Positions 33,877 to 42,750 of a stretch of 64,000 nt of DNA are shown here, one piece after another (the first letter of the stretch is position 1; each line of letters opens with the position of its first letter). Location of the stretch: the NCBI RefSeq assembly GCF_009865135.1, contig NZ_WWGH01000002.1:1736001-1800000 (forward strand), read 5' to 3'. The notes beneath the pieces were generated by a model. That model saw only the letters and a list, made by a program, of their open reading frames with translations. It made no database searches and was not told where the DNA came from. This DNA is from Streptomyces sp. SID8374 (GTDB lineage: Bacteria; Actinomycetota; Actinomycetes; Streptomycetales; Streptomycetaceae). The position numbers were made by a program, and so were the translations under genes.

Positions 33877-34826
33877 GCCCGACCGTGGAGGGACAGACGA
33901 CGTACATGTCGCCGCCGGTACAGGCCGCATACAGTTACTGCGAGGCCGTCACCGGACAGCAGGCCCGGAACTTCGCCTACGGCATCAGGCTGCTGCCGTA
34001 CGAGAAGCGGCAGGCCATGTCGGCGCTGTACGCCTTCTCCCGCCGGGTCGACGACATCGGCGACGGCGAACTGGACCCGGGCACCAAGCGGACCCGGCTG
34101 GAGAGCACCCGCGAGCTGCTGGACCGGATCCGGCACGGCAAGGTCGAGGAGGACGACACCGACCCGGTGGCCGTCGCCCTGTCCGACGCCGCCCGCCGCT
34201 TCCCGCTGCCGCTGGACGGCCTCGACGAGCTGATCGACGGCGTCCTGATGGACGTCCGCGGCGCCACGTACGAGACCTGGGACGACCTGAAGACGTACTG
34301 CCGCTGCGTCGCCGGTGCCATCGGCCGCCTCAGCCTCGGCGTCTTCGGCACGGAACCGGGCGCACCCGGCGCCGAGCGGGCCTCCGAGTACGCCGACACC
34401 CTCGGCCTCGCCCTCCAGCTCACCAACATCCTGCGCGACGTCCGCGAGGACGCCGCCAACGGGCGCACCTACCTCCCCGCCGACGACCTGGCCAAATTCG
34501 GCTGCTCGGCGGGCTTCCACCGGTCCACCCCGCCGCCCGGCTCCGACTTCGCGGGCCTCGTCCACTTCGAGGTGCGCCGGGCCCGCGCCCTGTTCGCCGA
34601 GGGGTACCGCCTGCTGCCGATGCTGGACCGCCGCAGCGGCGCCTGCGTCGCCGCCATGGCCGGGATCTACCGCCGCCTCCTGGACCGCATCGAACGCGAC
34701 CCGGAGGCCGTGCTGCGCGGCCGCGTCTCGCTGCCCGGCCACGAGAAGGCGTACGTCGCGGTGCGCGGCCTCTCCGGCCTGGACGCCCGCCATGTCTCCC
34801 GGCTGACCTCCAGGGGGCGTGCCTGA
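33873..34826 (+). CDS. hpnD: Presqualene diphosphate synthase HpnD
   Basis: A 317-residue squalene/phytoene-synthase-fold enzyme. It contains YAFSRRVDDIGDGE (first Asp-rich site), GVLMDVRGATYETWDDLKTY, and LTNILRDVREDAANGRTYLP (second site). The Y-C-R-C-V-A-G segment after it is diagnostic of this class. It condenses two farnesyl diphosphates into presqualene diphosphate. GTG 33873 overlaps the hpnC stop by four bases. Its own TGA shares a base with the ATG of the next tiny ORF (TGATG), so the operon is tightly coupled. Confidence 0.94.
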   Translation: MSPTVEGQTTYMSPPVQAAYSYCEAVTGQQARNFAYGIRLLPYEKRQAMSALYAFSRRVDDIGDGELDPGTKRTRLESTRELLDRIRHGKVEEDDTDPVAVALSDAARRFPLPLDGLDELIDGVLMDVRGATYETWDDLKTYCRCVAGAIGRLSLGVFGTEPGAPGAERASEYADTLGLALQLTNILRDVREDAANGRTYLPADDLAKFGCSAGFHRSTPPPGSDFAGLVHFEVRRARALFAEGYRLLPMLDRRSGACVAAMAGIYRRLLDRIERDPEAVLRGRVSLPGHEKAYVAVRGLSGLDARHVSRLTSRGRA

Positions 34827-34948
34827 TGCGTTCCGGCAGGCCCGGCGCCCGGGCAACCCTCCGGTGGCCCGACGCGTCCACGACTGCGACGATTCCTTCC
34901 GGGGCGACCCGGCGAACGGTGACGGCCCGGCGAGAGGGGCAGGCATGA
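34826..34948 (+). CDS. 40-residue small protein between hpnD and hpnE (DUF6380-like)
   Basis: This small ORF starts at ATG 34826, sharing a base with the hpnD stop (TGATG), and its TGA overlaps the hpnE ATG (ATGA). A chance ORF would rarely fit both junctions. The product is basic, with ARATLRWPDASTTAT in the middle. This resembles my memory of the DUF6380 small proteins encoded in Streptomyces hopanoid clusters, but I cannot confirm it. It has no membrane segment. It may be functional or serve only to couple translation between hpnD and hpnE. Confidence 0.62.
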   Translation: MRSGRPGARATLRWPDASTTATIPSGATRRTVTARREGQA

Positions 34949-36330
34949 GCGACGAGACCCAGCCCCCCGTCGCCGTCGTCGTCGGCGGCGGACTCGCCGG
35001 CATCACGGCCGCCCTCCGCCTCGCCGACGCCGGACTCGACGTGACCCTGCTGGAAGGGCGGCCCCGCCTCGGCGGCCTCGCCTTCTCCTTCCAGCGCGGC
35101 GACCTCACCGTCGACAACGGCCAGCACGTCTACCTGCGCTGCTGCACCGGCTACCGCTGGTTCCTCGACCGCATCGAGGCCGCCCACCTCGCCCCCCTCC
35201 AGGACCGCCTGGACGTCCCCGTCCTGGACGTCGGCCGCGCCGCCGGACCCCGCCTGGGACGGCTGCGCCGCACCGGCCTGCCCGTACCGCTGCACCTCGC
35301 CGGCGGCCTCGCCGCCTACCCGCACCTCTCCCTCGCCGAGAAGGCGAACGTCGGCCGCGCCGCCCTGGCGCTCGGCCGCCTCGACCCCGCCGACCCGGCC
35401 CTGGACCGCATCGACTTCGCCACCTGGCTGAAGCAGCACGGCCAGTCCGAGCGCACCATCGAGGCCCTCTGGGACCTCGTCGGCGTCGCCACCCTCAACG
35501 CCACCGCGTCCCACGCCTCCATGGCCCTGGCCGCCAAGGTCTTCAAGACCGGCCTGCTCTCCGAGCCCGGCGCCGCCGACATCGGCTGGGCCACCGTCCC
35601 GCTCGGCGAACTGCACGACACCCTCGCCCGCAAGGCCCTGGACACCGCGGGCGTCCGCACCGAGCTGCGCGCCAAGGTGGGGTCCCTGACCCGCACCGAG
35701 GACGGCCGCTGGAGCGTCGAGACGGCGGGGGAGCACCTCACCGCCGACACCGTCGTCCTCGCCGTACCCCAGCACGAGACCCACGACCTGCTGCCCGCAG
35801 GGGCGCTGGACGAGCCGGACCTGCTCCTCGACATCGACAACGCGCCCATCCTCAACGTGCACGTCGTCTACGACCGCAAGGTGCTGCGCCGCCCGTTCTT
35901 CGCCGCGATCGGCTCCCCGGTCCAGTGGGTCTTCGACCGTACGCACTCCTCGGGGCTCAAGGGACCCGGGCAGTATCTGGCGGTCTCCCAGTCCGCCGCC
36001 CAGGACGAGATCGACCTCCCCGTCGCCGAGCTGCGCGAGCGCTACCTCCCCGAGCTGGAGCGGCTCCTGCCCGCCGCGCGCGGCGCAGGCATCCGGGACT
36101 TCTTCGTCACCCGGGAGCGCACCGCCACCTTCGCGCCCGCCCCGGGCGTCGGCGCCCTGCGCCCCGGCCCCCGTACGCGGGCGCCCGGACTGCACCTCTC
36201 GGGCGCCTGGACCGCCACCGGCTGGCCCGCGACGATGGAGGGTGCCGTGCGCAGCGGCTCCCAGGCCGCCGACGCGGCCCTCCACGACCTCGGCCGCCCC
36301 CATGGACATCCGCTGCAGGAGGCGGCATGA
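34945..36330 (+). CDS. hpnE: Hydroxysqualene dehydroxylase HpnE
   Basis: A 461-residue FAD-dependent amine-oxidase-fold protein. The dinucleotide motif is VVVGGGLAGITAALRLADAG, followed by the substrate-side LEGRPRLGGLAFSF. The C-terminal flavin motif is LHLSGAWTATGWPATMEGAV. It reduces hydroxysqualene to squalene in the HpnCDE route. ATG 34945 is chosen: GAGAGGGG is just upstream, the conserved N-terminus begins here, and the start overlaps the preceding small ORF. Its stop overlaps the next gene's start (ATGA). Confidence 0.93.
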   Translation: MSDETQPPVAVVVGGGLAGITAALRLADAGLDVTLLEGRPRLGGLAFSFQRGDLTVDNGQHVYLRCCTGYRWFLDRIEAAHLAPLQDRLDVPVLDVGRAAGPRLGRLRRTGLPVPLHLAGGLAAYPHLSLAEKANVGRAALALGRLDPADPALDRIDFATWLKQHGQSERTIEALWDLVGVATLNATASHASMALAAKVFKTGLLSEPGAADIGWATVPLGELHDTLARKALDTAGVRTELRAKVGSLTRTEDGRWSVETAGEHLTADTVVLAVPQHETHDLLPAGALDEPDLLLDIDNAPILNVHVVYDRKVLRRPFFAAIGSPVQWVFDRTHSSGLKGPGQYLAVSQSAAQDEIDLPVAELRERYLPELERLLPAARGAGIRDFFVTRERTATFAPAPGVGALRPGPRTRAPGLHLSGAWTATGWPATMEGAVRSGSQAADAALHDLGRPHGHPLQEAA

Positions 36331-37430
36331 GCAGTACCACCGGAACAAGAGGAGAGTCAGTGACCCCGGCGAATCCGGCTTCCGACACCGTGGACCAGAC
36401 CACGGACGTCACCGCGCTTCTGGAGCGCGGACGAGCCCTGTCAGCGCCGGTGCTGCGGGCTGCCGTGGACCGGCTGGCGCCGCCCATGGACACCGTCGCG
36501 GCCTACCACTTCGGCTGGATCGACGCCGAAGGACGGCCCTCGGACGGCGACGGCGGCAAGGCCGTGCGCCCCGCCCTCGCCCTGCTGTCGGCCGAAGCGG
36601 CCGGTGCCCCCGCCGAGGCGGGCGTCCCCGGCGCCGTGGCCGTCGAACTCGTGCACAACTTCTCGCTGCTGCACGACGACCTCATGGACGGCGACGAGCA
36701 GCGCCGCCACCGCGACACCGTATGGAAGGTGCACGGCCCCGCCCAGGCCATCCTGGTCGGCGACGCGCTCTTCGCCCTCGCCTACGACGTCCTGCTGGAG
36801 CTCGGCACGGTCGAGGCGGGCCGCGCGGCCCGCCGGCTGACCTCCGCCACCCGCAAGCTCATCGACGGCCAGGCGCAGGACATCTCCTACGAGCACCGCG
36901 AGCGGGTCACCGTCGAGGAGTGCCTGGAGATGGAGGGCAACAAGACCGGCGCCCTGCTGGCCTGCGCCGTCTCCATCGGCGCGGTCCTCGGCGGCGCGGA
37001 CGACCGCACCGCCGACACCCTGGAGGCGTACGGCTACCACCTGGGCCTCGCCTTCCAGGCCGTCGACGACCTGCTCGGCATCTGGGGCGACCCCGAGGCC
37101 ACCGGCAAGCAGACCTGGAGCGACCTGCGCCAGCGCAAGAAGTCCCTCCCGGTCGTCGCCGCGCTCGCCGCGGGCGGACCGGCCTCCGAGCGGCTGGGCG
37201 AACTGCTCGCCGCCGACGCCAAGAGCAGCGACTTCGACAGCTTCTCCGAAGAGGAGTTCGCCGCCCGCGCGGCGCTCATCGAGGAGGCGGGCGGCCGCGA
37301 GTGGACCGCACAGGAAGCCCGTCGTCAGCACGCGGTCGCCATCGAGGCGCTGCACGGTGTCGACATGCCGCATCAGGTACGGGCGCAGCTCACCGCGCTC
37401 GCGGACTTCGTGGTGGTGCGGAAGCGGTGA
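36327..37430 (+). CDS. Polyprenyl (probably farnesyl/geranylgeranyl) diphosphate synthase
   Basis: A 367-residue trans-prenyltransferase. The first aspartate-rich motif is LLHDDLMDGD. The second reads FQAVDDLLGIWGDPEATGK, with glycine where the usual DDxxD has its last aspartate. GGKAVRPALALLSAEA carries the conserved lysine/arginine for diphosphate binding. In this cluster it presumably supplies farnesyl diphosphate to HpnD. ATG 36327 has a perfect AGGAGG 4 nt upstream and overlaps the hpnE stop; GTG 36360, with GAGGAG upstream, is a second possible start. Confidence 0.9.
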   Translation: MSSTTGTRGESVTPANPASDTVDQTTDVTALLERGRALSAPVLRAAVDRLAPPMDTVAAYHFGWIDAEGRPSDGDGGKAVRPALALLSAEAAGAPAEAGVPGAVAVELVHNFSLLHDDLMDGDEQRRHRDTVWKVHGPAQAILVGDALFALAYDVLLELGTVEAGRAARRLTSATRKLIDGQAQDISYEHRERVTVEECLEMEGNKTGALLACAVSIGAVLGGADDRTADTLEAYGYHLGLAFQAVDDLLGIWGDPEATGKQTWSDLRQRKKSLPVVAALAAGGPASERLGELLAADAKSSDFDSFSEEEFAARAALIEEAGGREWTAQEARRQHAVAIEALHGVDMPHQVRAQLTALADFVVVRKR

Positions 37431-37538
37431 TCAGCACCCGCATATGACTCGCAGTCGCCGGCCGGCGCCCTGATACGGGGCGTCGGCCGACGGAGACCCC
37501 AGCACAGCAGAGAAACCACTGCACGTAAGGGGAAGCTC

Positions 37539-39539
37539 ATGACAGCGACGACCGACGGATCGACCGGGGCCGCGAACCTCTCCGCGAGCCCGGCAGGACA
37601 TCCGGCCGACACGACCACCGCCGCGGACGACGTGCTCGCCGCCGCGCGGCGGGCCGCGGAACGCTCCGTGGCCCACCTCCTCGGCAGACAGGACGAGCAG
37701 GGCTGGTGGAAGGGCGACCTGGCCACCAACGTCACGATGGACGCCGAGGACCTGCTCCTGCGCCAGTTCCTCGGCATCCAGGACCCGGAGACCACCCGGG
37801 CGGCCGCCCTCTTCATCCGGGGCGAACAGCTCGGTGACGGCACCTGGAACACCTTCTACGAGGGGCCGAGCGACCTCTCCGCCACCATCGAGGCCTATGT
37901 GGCCCTGCGGCTGGCGGGGGACCGCCCCGACGAGCCGCACATGGCACGCGCCTCCGCCTGGGTCAGGGAGCAGGGCGGCATCGCGGCCGCCCGGGTCTTC
38001 ACCCGGATCTGGCTCGCCCTGTTCGGCTGGTGGAAGTGGGACGACCTCCCCGAACTCCCGCCCGAGCTGATGTTCTTCCCGAAGTGGGTCCCGCTCAACA
38101 TCTACGACTTCGGCTGCTGGGCCCGCCAGACCATCGTCCCCCTCACCATCGTCTCCGCGAAGCGCCCCGTGCGGCCCGCGCCCTTCGCCCTGGACGAGCT
38201 GCACACCGACCCCGCCGAGCCCAGTCCGCCCAGGAAGCTTGCTCCGGCGGCCAGTTGGGACGGCCTCTTCCAGCGGCTGGACAAGGGACTTCACCTCTAC
38301 CACAAGGTCGCCCCGCGCCCGCTGCGCCGGATCGCGATGAACGTGGCCGCCCGGTGGATCGTCGAACGCCAGGAGAACGACGGCTGCTGGGGCGGCATCC
38401 AGCCCCCGGCCGTCTACTCCATCATCGCCCTGCACCTGCTCGGCTACGACCTCGACCACCCGGTGATGAAGGCGGGCCTGGCCTCGCTGGACCGGTTCGC
38501 CGTCCACCGCGAGGACGGCGCCCGGATGGTCGAGGCCTGCCAGTCGCCCGTCTGGGACACCTGCCTGGCCACCATCGCCCTGGTCGACGGCGGACTCAGA
38601 CCCGACCACCCCGCGCTGGTGAAGGCCGCCGACTGGATGCTGGCCGAGGAGATCACCCGGCCCGGCGACTGGTCCGTACGCAAACCCGAACTGGCCCCGG
38701 GCGGCTGGGCGTTCGAGTTCCACAACGACAACTACCCGGACATCGACGACACCGCCGAAGTCGTCCTGGCGCTGCGCCGGGTACGCCACCCCGACCCCGC
38801 CCGGCTGGAAGCCGCCATCGAACGCGGGGTGCGCTGGAACCTCGGGATGCAGTCCCGCAACGGCGCCTGGGGCGCGTTCGACGCCGACAACACCAGCCCC
38901 TTCCCCAACCGCCTGCCGTTCTGCGACTTCGGCGAGGTCATCGACCCGCCCTCGGCCGATGTCACCGGCCATGTCGTGGAGATGCTCGCCGTCGAAGGGC
39001 TCGGCAGCCACCCCCGTACCCGACGGGGCATCGAGTGGCTGCTCGCCGAACAGGAGGCGTGCGGCGCCTGGTTCGGCCGCTGGGGCGTCAACTACGTGTA
39101 CGGGACGGGGTCGGTGGTGCCCGCGCTGGTCGCCGCCGGACTGCCCGCCGCGCACCCCTCGATCCGCCGGGCGGTGACCTGGCTGGAGTCCGTGCAGAAC
39201 GACGACGGCGGCTGGGGCGAGGACCTGCGCTCGTACCAGGAGGAGAAGTGGATCGGGCACGGCGAGTCCACCGCCTCCCAGACCGCCTGGGCCCTGCTCG
39301 CCCTGCTCGCCGCGGGCCGCCGCGACAGCCGGGCCGTCGCCCGCGGGGTCACCTGGCTGACCGAGGCCCAGCAGGCCGACGGCTCCTGGGACGAGCCGTA
39401 CTTCACCGGCACCGGCTTCCCCTGGGACTTCTCGATCAACTACCACCTCTACCGCCAGGTCTTCCCCCTCACGGCACTCGGGCGCTACGTGTACGGCGAC
39501 CCGTTCGCCGACCGTACGGGCGCCGCCAAGGGGGCCTGA
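37539..39539 (+). CDS. shc: Squalene-hopene cyclase
   Basis: A 666-residue class II triterpene cyclase that folds squalene into hopene/diplopterol at the membrane. The protonating DxDD motif is D401-I-D403-D404 in YPDIDDTAEVV. Five QW repeats are visible: QGWWKGDL, QENDGCWGGIQ, QSRNGAWGAFD, QNDDGGWGEDL and QQADGSWDE. Length is normal for the family. ATG 37539 has AAGGGGAAG upstream. 108 bp separate it from the prenyl synthase gene; its stop overlaps the hpnG start (TGATG). Confidence 0.97.
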   Translation: MTATTDGSTGAANLSASPAGHPADTTTAADDVLAAARRAAERSVAHLLGRQDEQGWWKGDLATNVTMDAEDLLLRQFLGIQDPETTRAAALFIRGEQLGDGTWNTFYEGPSDLSATIEAYVALRLAGDRPDEPHMARASAWVREQGGIAAARVFTRIWLALFGWWKWDDLPELPPELMFFPKWVPLNIYDFGCWARQTIVPLTIVSAKRPVRPAPFALDELHTDPAEPSPPRKLAPAASWDGLFQRLDKGLHLYHKVAPRPLRRIAMNVAARWIVERQENDGCWGGIQPPAVYSIIALHLLGYDLDHPVMKAGLASLDRFAVHREDGARMVEACQSPVWDTCLATIALVDGGLRPDHPALVKAADWMLAEEITRPGDWSVRKPELAPGGWAFEFHNDNYPDIDDTAEVVLALRRVRHPDPARLEAAIERGVRWNLGMQSRNGAWGAFDADNTSPFPNRLPFCDFGEVIDPPSADVTGHVVEMLAVEGLGSHPRTRRGIEWLLAEQEACGAWFGRWGVNYVYGTGSVVPALVAAGLPAAHPSIRRAVTWLESVQNDDGGWGEDLRSYQEEKWIGHGESTASQTAWALLALLAAGRRDSRAVARGVTWLTEAQQADGSWDEPYFTGTGFPWDFSINYHLYRQVFPLTALGRYVYGDPFADRTGAAKGA

Positions 39540-40186
39540 TGGCCGGCCCACCGCAGTCCGCGACGCCCCGGGCGCCGCTGCTGGTCGCCTGCGCGCTGGG
39601 CATCGAGCAGCTGGCCCTGCGCAGCGGCAAGCGGGCCGGGGGCCCGGTGCGGGTCCTGCGGACCGGTATGGGCCCCCGGGCGGCGGAGGCGGCCGTCGCG
39701 GCGGCCCTCGCCCCCGATGGCGTACCGGACGCCGCCGTCATCGCCTCCGGCTTCTGCGCCGGCCTCGCCCCCGGGATGCACCCCGGGGACCTGGTCGTCG
39801 CCGAGGAGACCCGGGACGCGGACGGCGCCACCCCCTGCACCGGCACCGGGCTGCTGGTCGCCGCCCTGGCCCGGGCCGCCCCCGGCTCAGCCGTCCACAC
39901 CGGCCCCCTGACCGGCTCCGACCACGTCGTACGCGGCCCCGAGCGGGCCGCGCTGCGGGCCACCGGGGCCATCGCGGTGGACATGGAGTCCGCCGCGACA
40001 CTGCGTACCGCCCTGTGCCACGGACCGCGCCCGGTTGCGGCCGTCCGGGTGGTCGTGGACGCTCCAGAGCATGAGCTCGTCCGTATCGGCACGGTACGCG
40101 GTGGAATATCGGCCTTCCGTGTTCTCCGTGCCGTCCTTCCCGCTTTCTACGAATGGCACCGATCTTTACTGCTCCCCAGGAGGTGA
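39539..40186 (+). CDS. hpnG: Hopanoid-associated nucleoside phosphorylase HpnG
   Basis: A 215-residue phosphorylase-fold protein. VIASGFCAGLAPGMHPGDLV and AVDMESAATLRTAL (the DMES nucleoside/phosphate-site motif) mark the PNP/UDP family. HpnG removes adenine from adenosylhopane, giving ribosylhopane. The protein is shorter than typical purine nucleoside phosphorylases, as usual for HpnG. It shares a base with the shc stop and is followed at once by hpnH, whose product supplies its substrate. Confidence 0.92.
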   Translation: MAGPPQSATPRAPLLVACALGIEQLALRSGKRAGGPVRVLRTGMGPRAAEAAVAAALAPDGVPDAAVIASGFCAGLAPGMHPGDLVVAEETRDADGATPCTGTGLLVAALARAAPGSAVHTGPLTGSDHVVRGPERAALRATGAIAVDMESAATLRTALCHGPRPVAAVRVVVDAPEHELVRIGTVRGGISAFRVLRAVLPAFYEWHRSLLLPRR

Positions 40187-40191
40187 GCCAG

Positions 40192-41211
40192 ATGGCCATG
40201 CCGCTCCGTCAGTCCATCAAGGTCGCGACGTATCTCTTCGAACAGAAGCTCCGCAAGCGTGAGAAGTTCCCGCTGATCGTCGAACTGGAGCCGTTGTTCG
40301 CCTGCAACCTCGCCTGCGAGGGGTGCGGGAAGATCCAGCACCCTGCCGGTGTCCTGAAGCAGCGCATGCCGGTCGCCCAGGCAGTGGGCGCGGTCCTCGA
40401 ATCCGGTGCCCCCATGGTCTCCATCGCCGGCGGCGAGCCGCTGATGCATCCGCAGATCGACGAGATCGTGCGCCAGCTCGTCGCGAAGAAGAAGTACGTC
40501 TTCCTCTGCACCAACGCGATGCTCATGCGCAAGAAGCTGGACAAGTTCACCCCCTCGCCCTACTTCGCCTTCGCCGTGCACATCGACGGACTGCGGGAGC
40601 GGCACGACGAGTCGGTCGCCAAGGAGGGCGTCTTCGACGAGGCCGTCGCCGCGATGAAGGAGGCCAAGGCGCGCGGCTTCCGCGTCACCACCAACTCCAC
40701 CTTCTTCAACACCGACACCCCGCAGACCATCATCGAGGTCCTCAACTACCTCAACGACGACCTCAAGGTCGACGAGATGATGATCTCTCCCGCCTATGCC
40801 TACGAGAAGGCGCCCGACCAGGAGCACTTCCTCGGCGTCGACCAGACCCGCGAACTCTTCAAGAAGGCCTTCGCGGGCGGCAACCGGGCCCGCTGGCGGC
40901 TCAACCACTCGCCGCTCTTCCTGGACTTCCTGGAAGGCAAGGCGGACTTCCCGTGCACCGCGTGGGCGATCCCCAACTACTCGCTCTTCGGCTGGCAGCG
41001 CCCCTGCTACCTGATGAGCGACGGCTACGTACCCACGTACCGTCAGCTCATCGAGGAGACCGACTGGGAGAAGTACGGCCGGGGCAAGGACCCGCGCTGC
41101 GCCAACTGCATGGCGCACTGCGGCTACGAACCCACAGCGGTGCTAGCCACCATGGGGTCGCTGAAGGAATCCCTGCGCGCGGCCCGGGAGACCATCAGCA
41201 GCAACCGGTGA
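40192..41211 (+). CDS. hpnH: Adenosyl-hopene transferase HpnH (radical SAM)
   Basis: A 339-residue radical SAM enzyme with the 4Fe-4S motif C38-x3-C42-x2-C45 in CNLACEGCGK, and the SAM-binding SIAGGEPLMHP. It attaches 5'-deoxyadenosyl to hopene, forming adenosylhopane. C-terminal cysteines (DPRCANCMAHCGYE) match the family. A full-length AGGAGGTGA at 40178-40186 sits 5 nt before ATG 40192, fixing the start; the upstream in-frame ATG 40153 would be inside hpnG. Confidence 0.95.
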   Translation: MAMPLRQSIKVATYLFEQKLRKREKFPLIVELEPLFACNLACEGCGKIQHPAGVLKQRMPVAQAVGAVLESGAPMVSIAGGEPLMHPQIDEIVRQLVAKKKYVFLCTNAMLMRKKLDKFTPSPYFAFAVHIDGLRERHDESVAKEGVFDEAVAAMKEAKARGFRVTTNSTFFNTDTPQTIIEVLNYLNDDLKVDEMMISPAYAYEKAPDQEHFLGVDQTRELFKKAFAGGNRARWRLNHSPLFLDFLEGKADFPCTAWAIPNYSLFGWQRPCYLMSDGYVPTYRQLIEETDWEKYGRGKDPRCANCMAHCGYEPTAVLATMGSLKESLRAARETISSNR

Positions 41212-41293
41212 CGTCGTGACGGGTGAGGGGGCCGGTCACCCGGCCTCCTCACGGCACGTACCGACCCACGGAACGCAAGGAGAAGAGCGGGCG

Positions 41294-42691
41294 ATGACGG
41301 ACGGCGGGCCCAAGGGCTTCGACCTGGGACGGCTCCTGGCGGAGCGCGGGGCCGAGCGGTACGAGCTGCACGCGCGCCACCTCAACCACCAGCTGCCGCG
41401 CATGCTGCACACCATCGGCTTCGACAAGGTCTACGAGCGGGCCGAGGGCGCGTACTTCTGGGACGCGGAGGGCAACGACTACCTCGACATGCTCGCCGGG
41501 TTCGGTGTGATGGGCATCGGCCGGCACCACCCGGTCGTCCGCCAGGCCCTGCACGACGTCCTCGACGCCCAGCTCGCCGACCTCACCCGCTTCGACTGCC
41601 AGCCGCTGCCCGGCCTCCTCGCCGAGAAGCTGCTCGGCCACAGCCCGCACCTGGACCGCGTCTTCTTCGGGAACAGCGGTACGGAGGCGGTCGAGACGGC
41701 GCTGAAGTTCGCCCGGTACGCCACCGGCAAGCCCCGCGTCCTCTACTGCGCCCACGCCTTCCACGGGCTGACCACCGGCTCCCTCTCCGTCAACGGCGAG
41801 AGCGGCTTCCGCGACGGCTTCGCCCCGCTGCTGCCCGACACCCCGATCGCCCTTGGCGACCTGGACGCGCTCCGCCGGGAGCTGAAGCGCGGCGACGTCG
41901 CGGCCCTCGTCGTGGAGCCGATCCAGGGCAAGGGCGTGCACGCCGCGCCGCCCGGCTTCCTGCGCGAGGCACAGGAGCTGCTGCACCGGCACAAGGCGCT
42001 CCTGATCGCCGACGAGGTGCAGACGGGGCTCGGCAGGACCGGCGACTTCTACGCGTACCAGCACGAGGACGGCGTCGAACCCGATCTCGTCTGCGTGGCC
42101 AAGGCCCTCTCCGGCGGCTATGTGCCGGTCGGCGCGACGCTCGGCAAGGAGTGGATCTTCCGCAAGGTCTACTCCTCGATGGACCGGGTCCTCGTCCACT
42201 CCGCCAGCTTCGGCTCCAACGCCCAGGCCATGGCGGCGGGGCTGGCGGTGCTCTCCGTCATGGAGGACGAGGAGACCGTCGCCAATGCCCGGCGCACCGG
42301 TGATCTGCTGCGGGAACGCCTGTCGGCCCTGGTGGACCGCTACGAGCTGCTGCACGAGGTGCGCGGGCGCGGGCTGATGATCGGCATCGAGTTCGGCCGC
42401 CCCGTCTCGCTGAAGCTCCGCAGCCGCTGGACCATGCTCCAGGCGGCCCGCAAGGGACTCTTCGCCCAGATGGTCGTGGTGCCCCTGCTCCAGAAGCACC
42501 GCATCCTCACCCAGGTCTCCGGCGACCACCTGGAAGTGATCAAGCTGATCCCGCCGCTGATCATCGGGGAGGCGGAGGTGGACCGCTTCGTGGCGGCGTT
42601 CACGGAGGTCATGGACGACGCGCACAGCGGCGGCGGGCTGATGTGGGACTTCGGCCGGACCCTGGTCAAGCAGGCCGTGGCCAACCGCTGA
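41294..42691 (+). CDS. hpnO: PLP-dependent class III aminotransferase, HpnO-like
   Basis: A 465-residue fold-type I aminotransferase. FFGNSGTEAVETALKFAR binds the cofactor phosphate, LLIADEVQTGLGRTG holds the pyridine-N aspartate, and the Schiff-base lysine is in VCVAKALSGGYVPVGA. HpnO converts ribosylhopane/bacteriohopanetetrol precursors to aminobacteriohopanetriol. Position after hpnH supports that role. ATG 41294, with AAGGAG 10 nt upstream, is preferred over GTG 41216. Only 82 bp separate it from hpnH, leaving no room for the ispG and dxs genes I remember at this point in S. coelicolor. Confidence 0.88.
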   Translation: MTDGGPKGFDLGRLLAERGAERYELHARHLNHQLPRMLHTIGFDKVYERAEGAYFWDAEGNDYLDMLAGFGVMGIGRHHPVVRQALHDVLDAQLADLTRFDCQPLPGLLAEKLLGHSPHLDRVFFGNSGTEAVETALKFARYATGKPRVLYCAHAFHGLTTGSLSVNGESGFRDGFAPLLPDTPIALGDLDALRRELKRGDVAALVVEPIQGKGVHAAPPGFLREAQELLHRHKALLIADEVQTGLGRTGDFYAYQHEDGVEPDLVCVAKALSGGYVPVGATLGKEWIFRKVYSSMDRVLVHSASFGSNAQAMAAGLAVLSVMEDEETVANARRTGDLLRERLSALVDRYELLHEVRGRGLMIGIEFGRPVSLKLRSRWTMLQAARKGLFAQMVVVPLLQKHRILTQVSGDHLEVIKLIPPLIIGEAEVDRFVAAFTEVMDDAHSGGGLMWDFGRTLVKQAVANR

Positions 42692-42698
42692 GTTTTTG

Positions 42699-42727
42699 CC
42701 TCCCGGGCAAGATATTTGCCCGGGAGG
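42699..42727. promoter_or_regulatory. Palindromic operator candidate upstream of the XRE-cupin gene
   Basis: A perfect 12-bp inverted repeat (42699-42710, CCTCCCGGGCAA; 42716-42727, its complement) around GATAT. The left arm region also contains TTGCC-N5-GGCAA. It starts 8 bp after the aminotransferase stop and ends 23 bp before the regulator's ATG. No T-run follows on the + strand, so an operator for autoregulation fits better than a terminator. Confidence 0.6.
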
Positions 42728-42750
42728 AAAGTTCCTGGCCCAATGGAGGT

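Noticed and set aside
34819-34944. Longer hpnE starting at GTG 34819
   Set aside because: It would overlap hpnD and add 42 residues unlike other HpnE proteins. ATG 34945 has a better ribosome site and the conserved FAD motif follows it closely.
41216-41293. Aminotransferase start at GTG 41216
   Set aside because: The extra 26 residues are low complexity and lack a ribosome site, while ATG 41294 follows AAGGAG.
42699-42727. Palindrome as a terminator for the aminotransferase gene
   Set aside because: No T-run follows on the + strand and the site lies close to the regulator's start, so an operator is more likely. Termination is not excluded.
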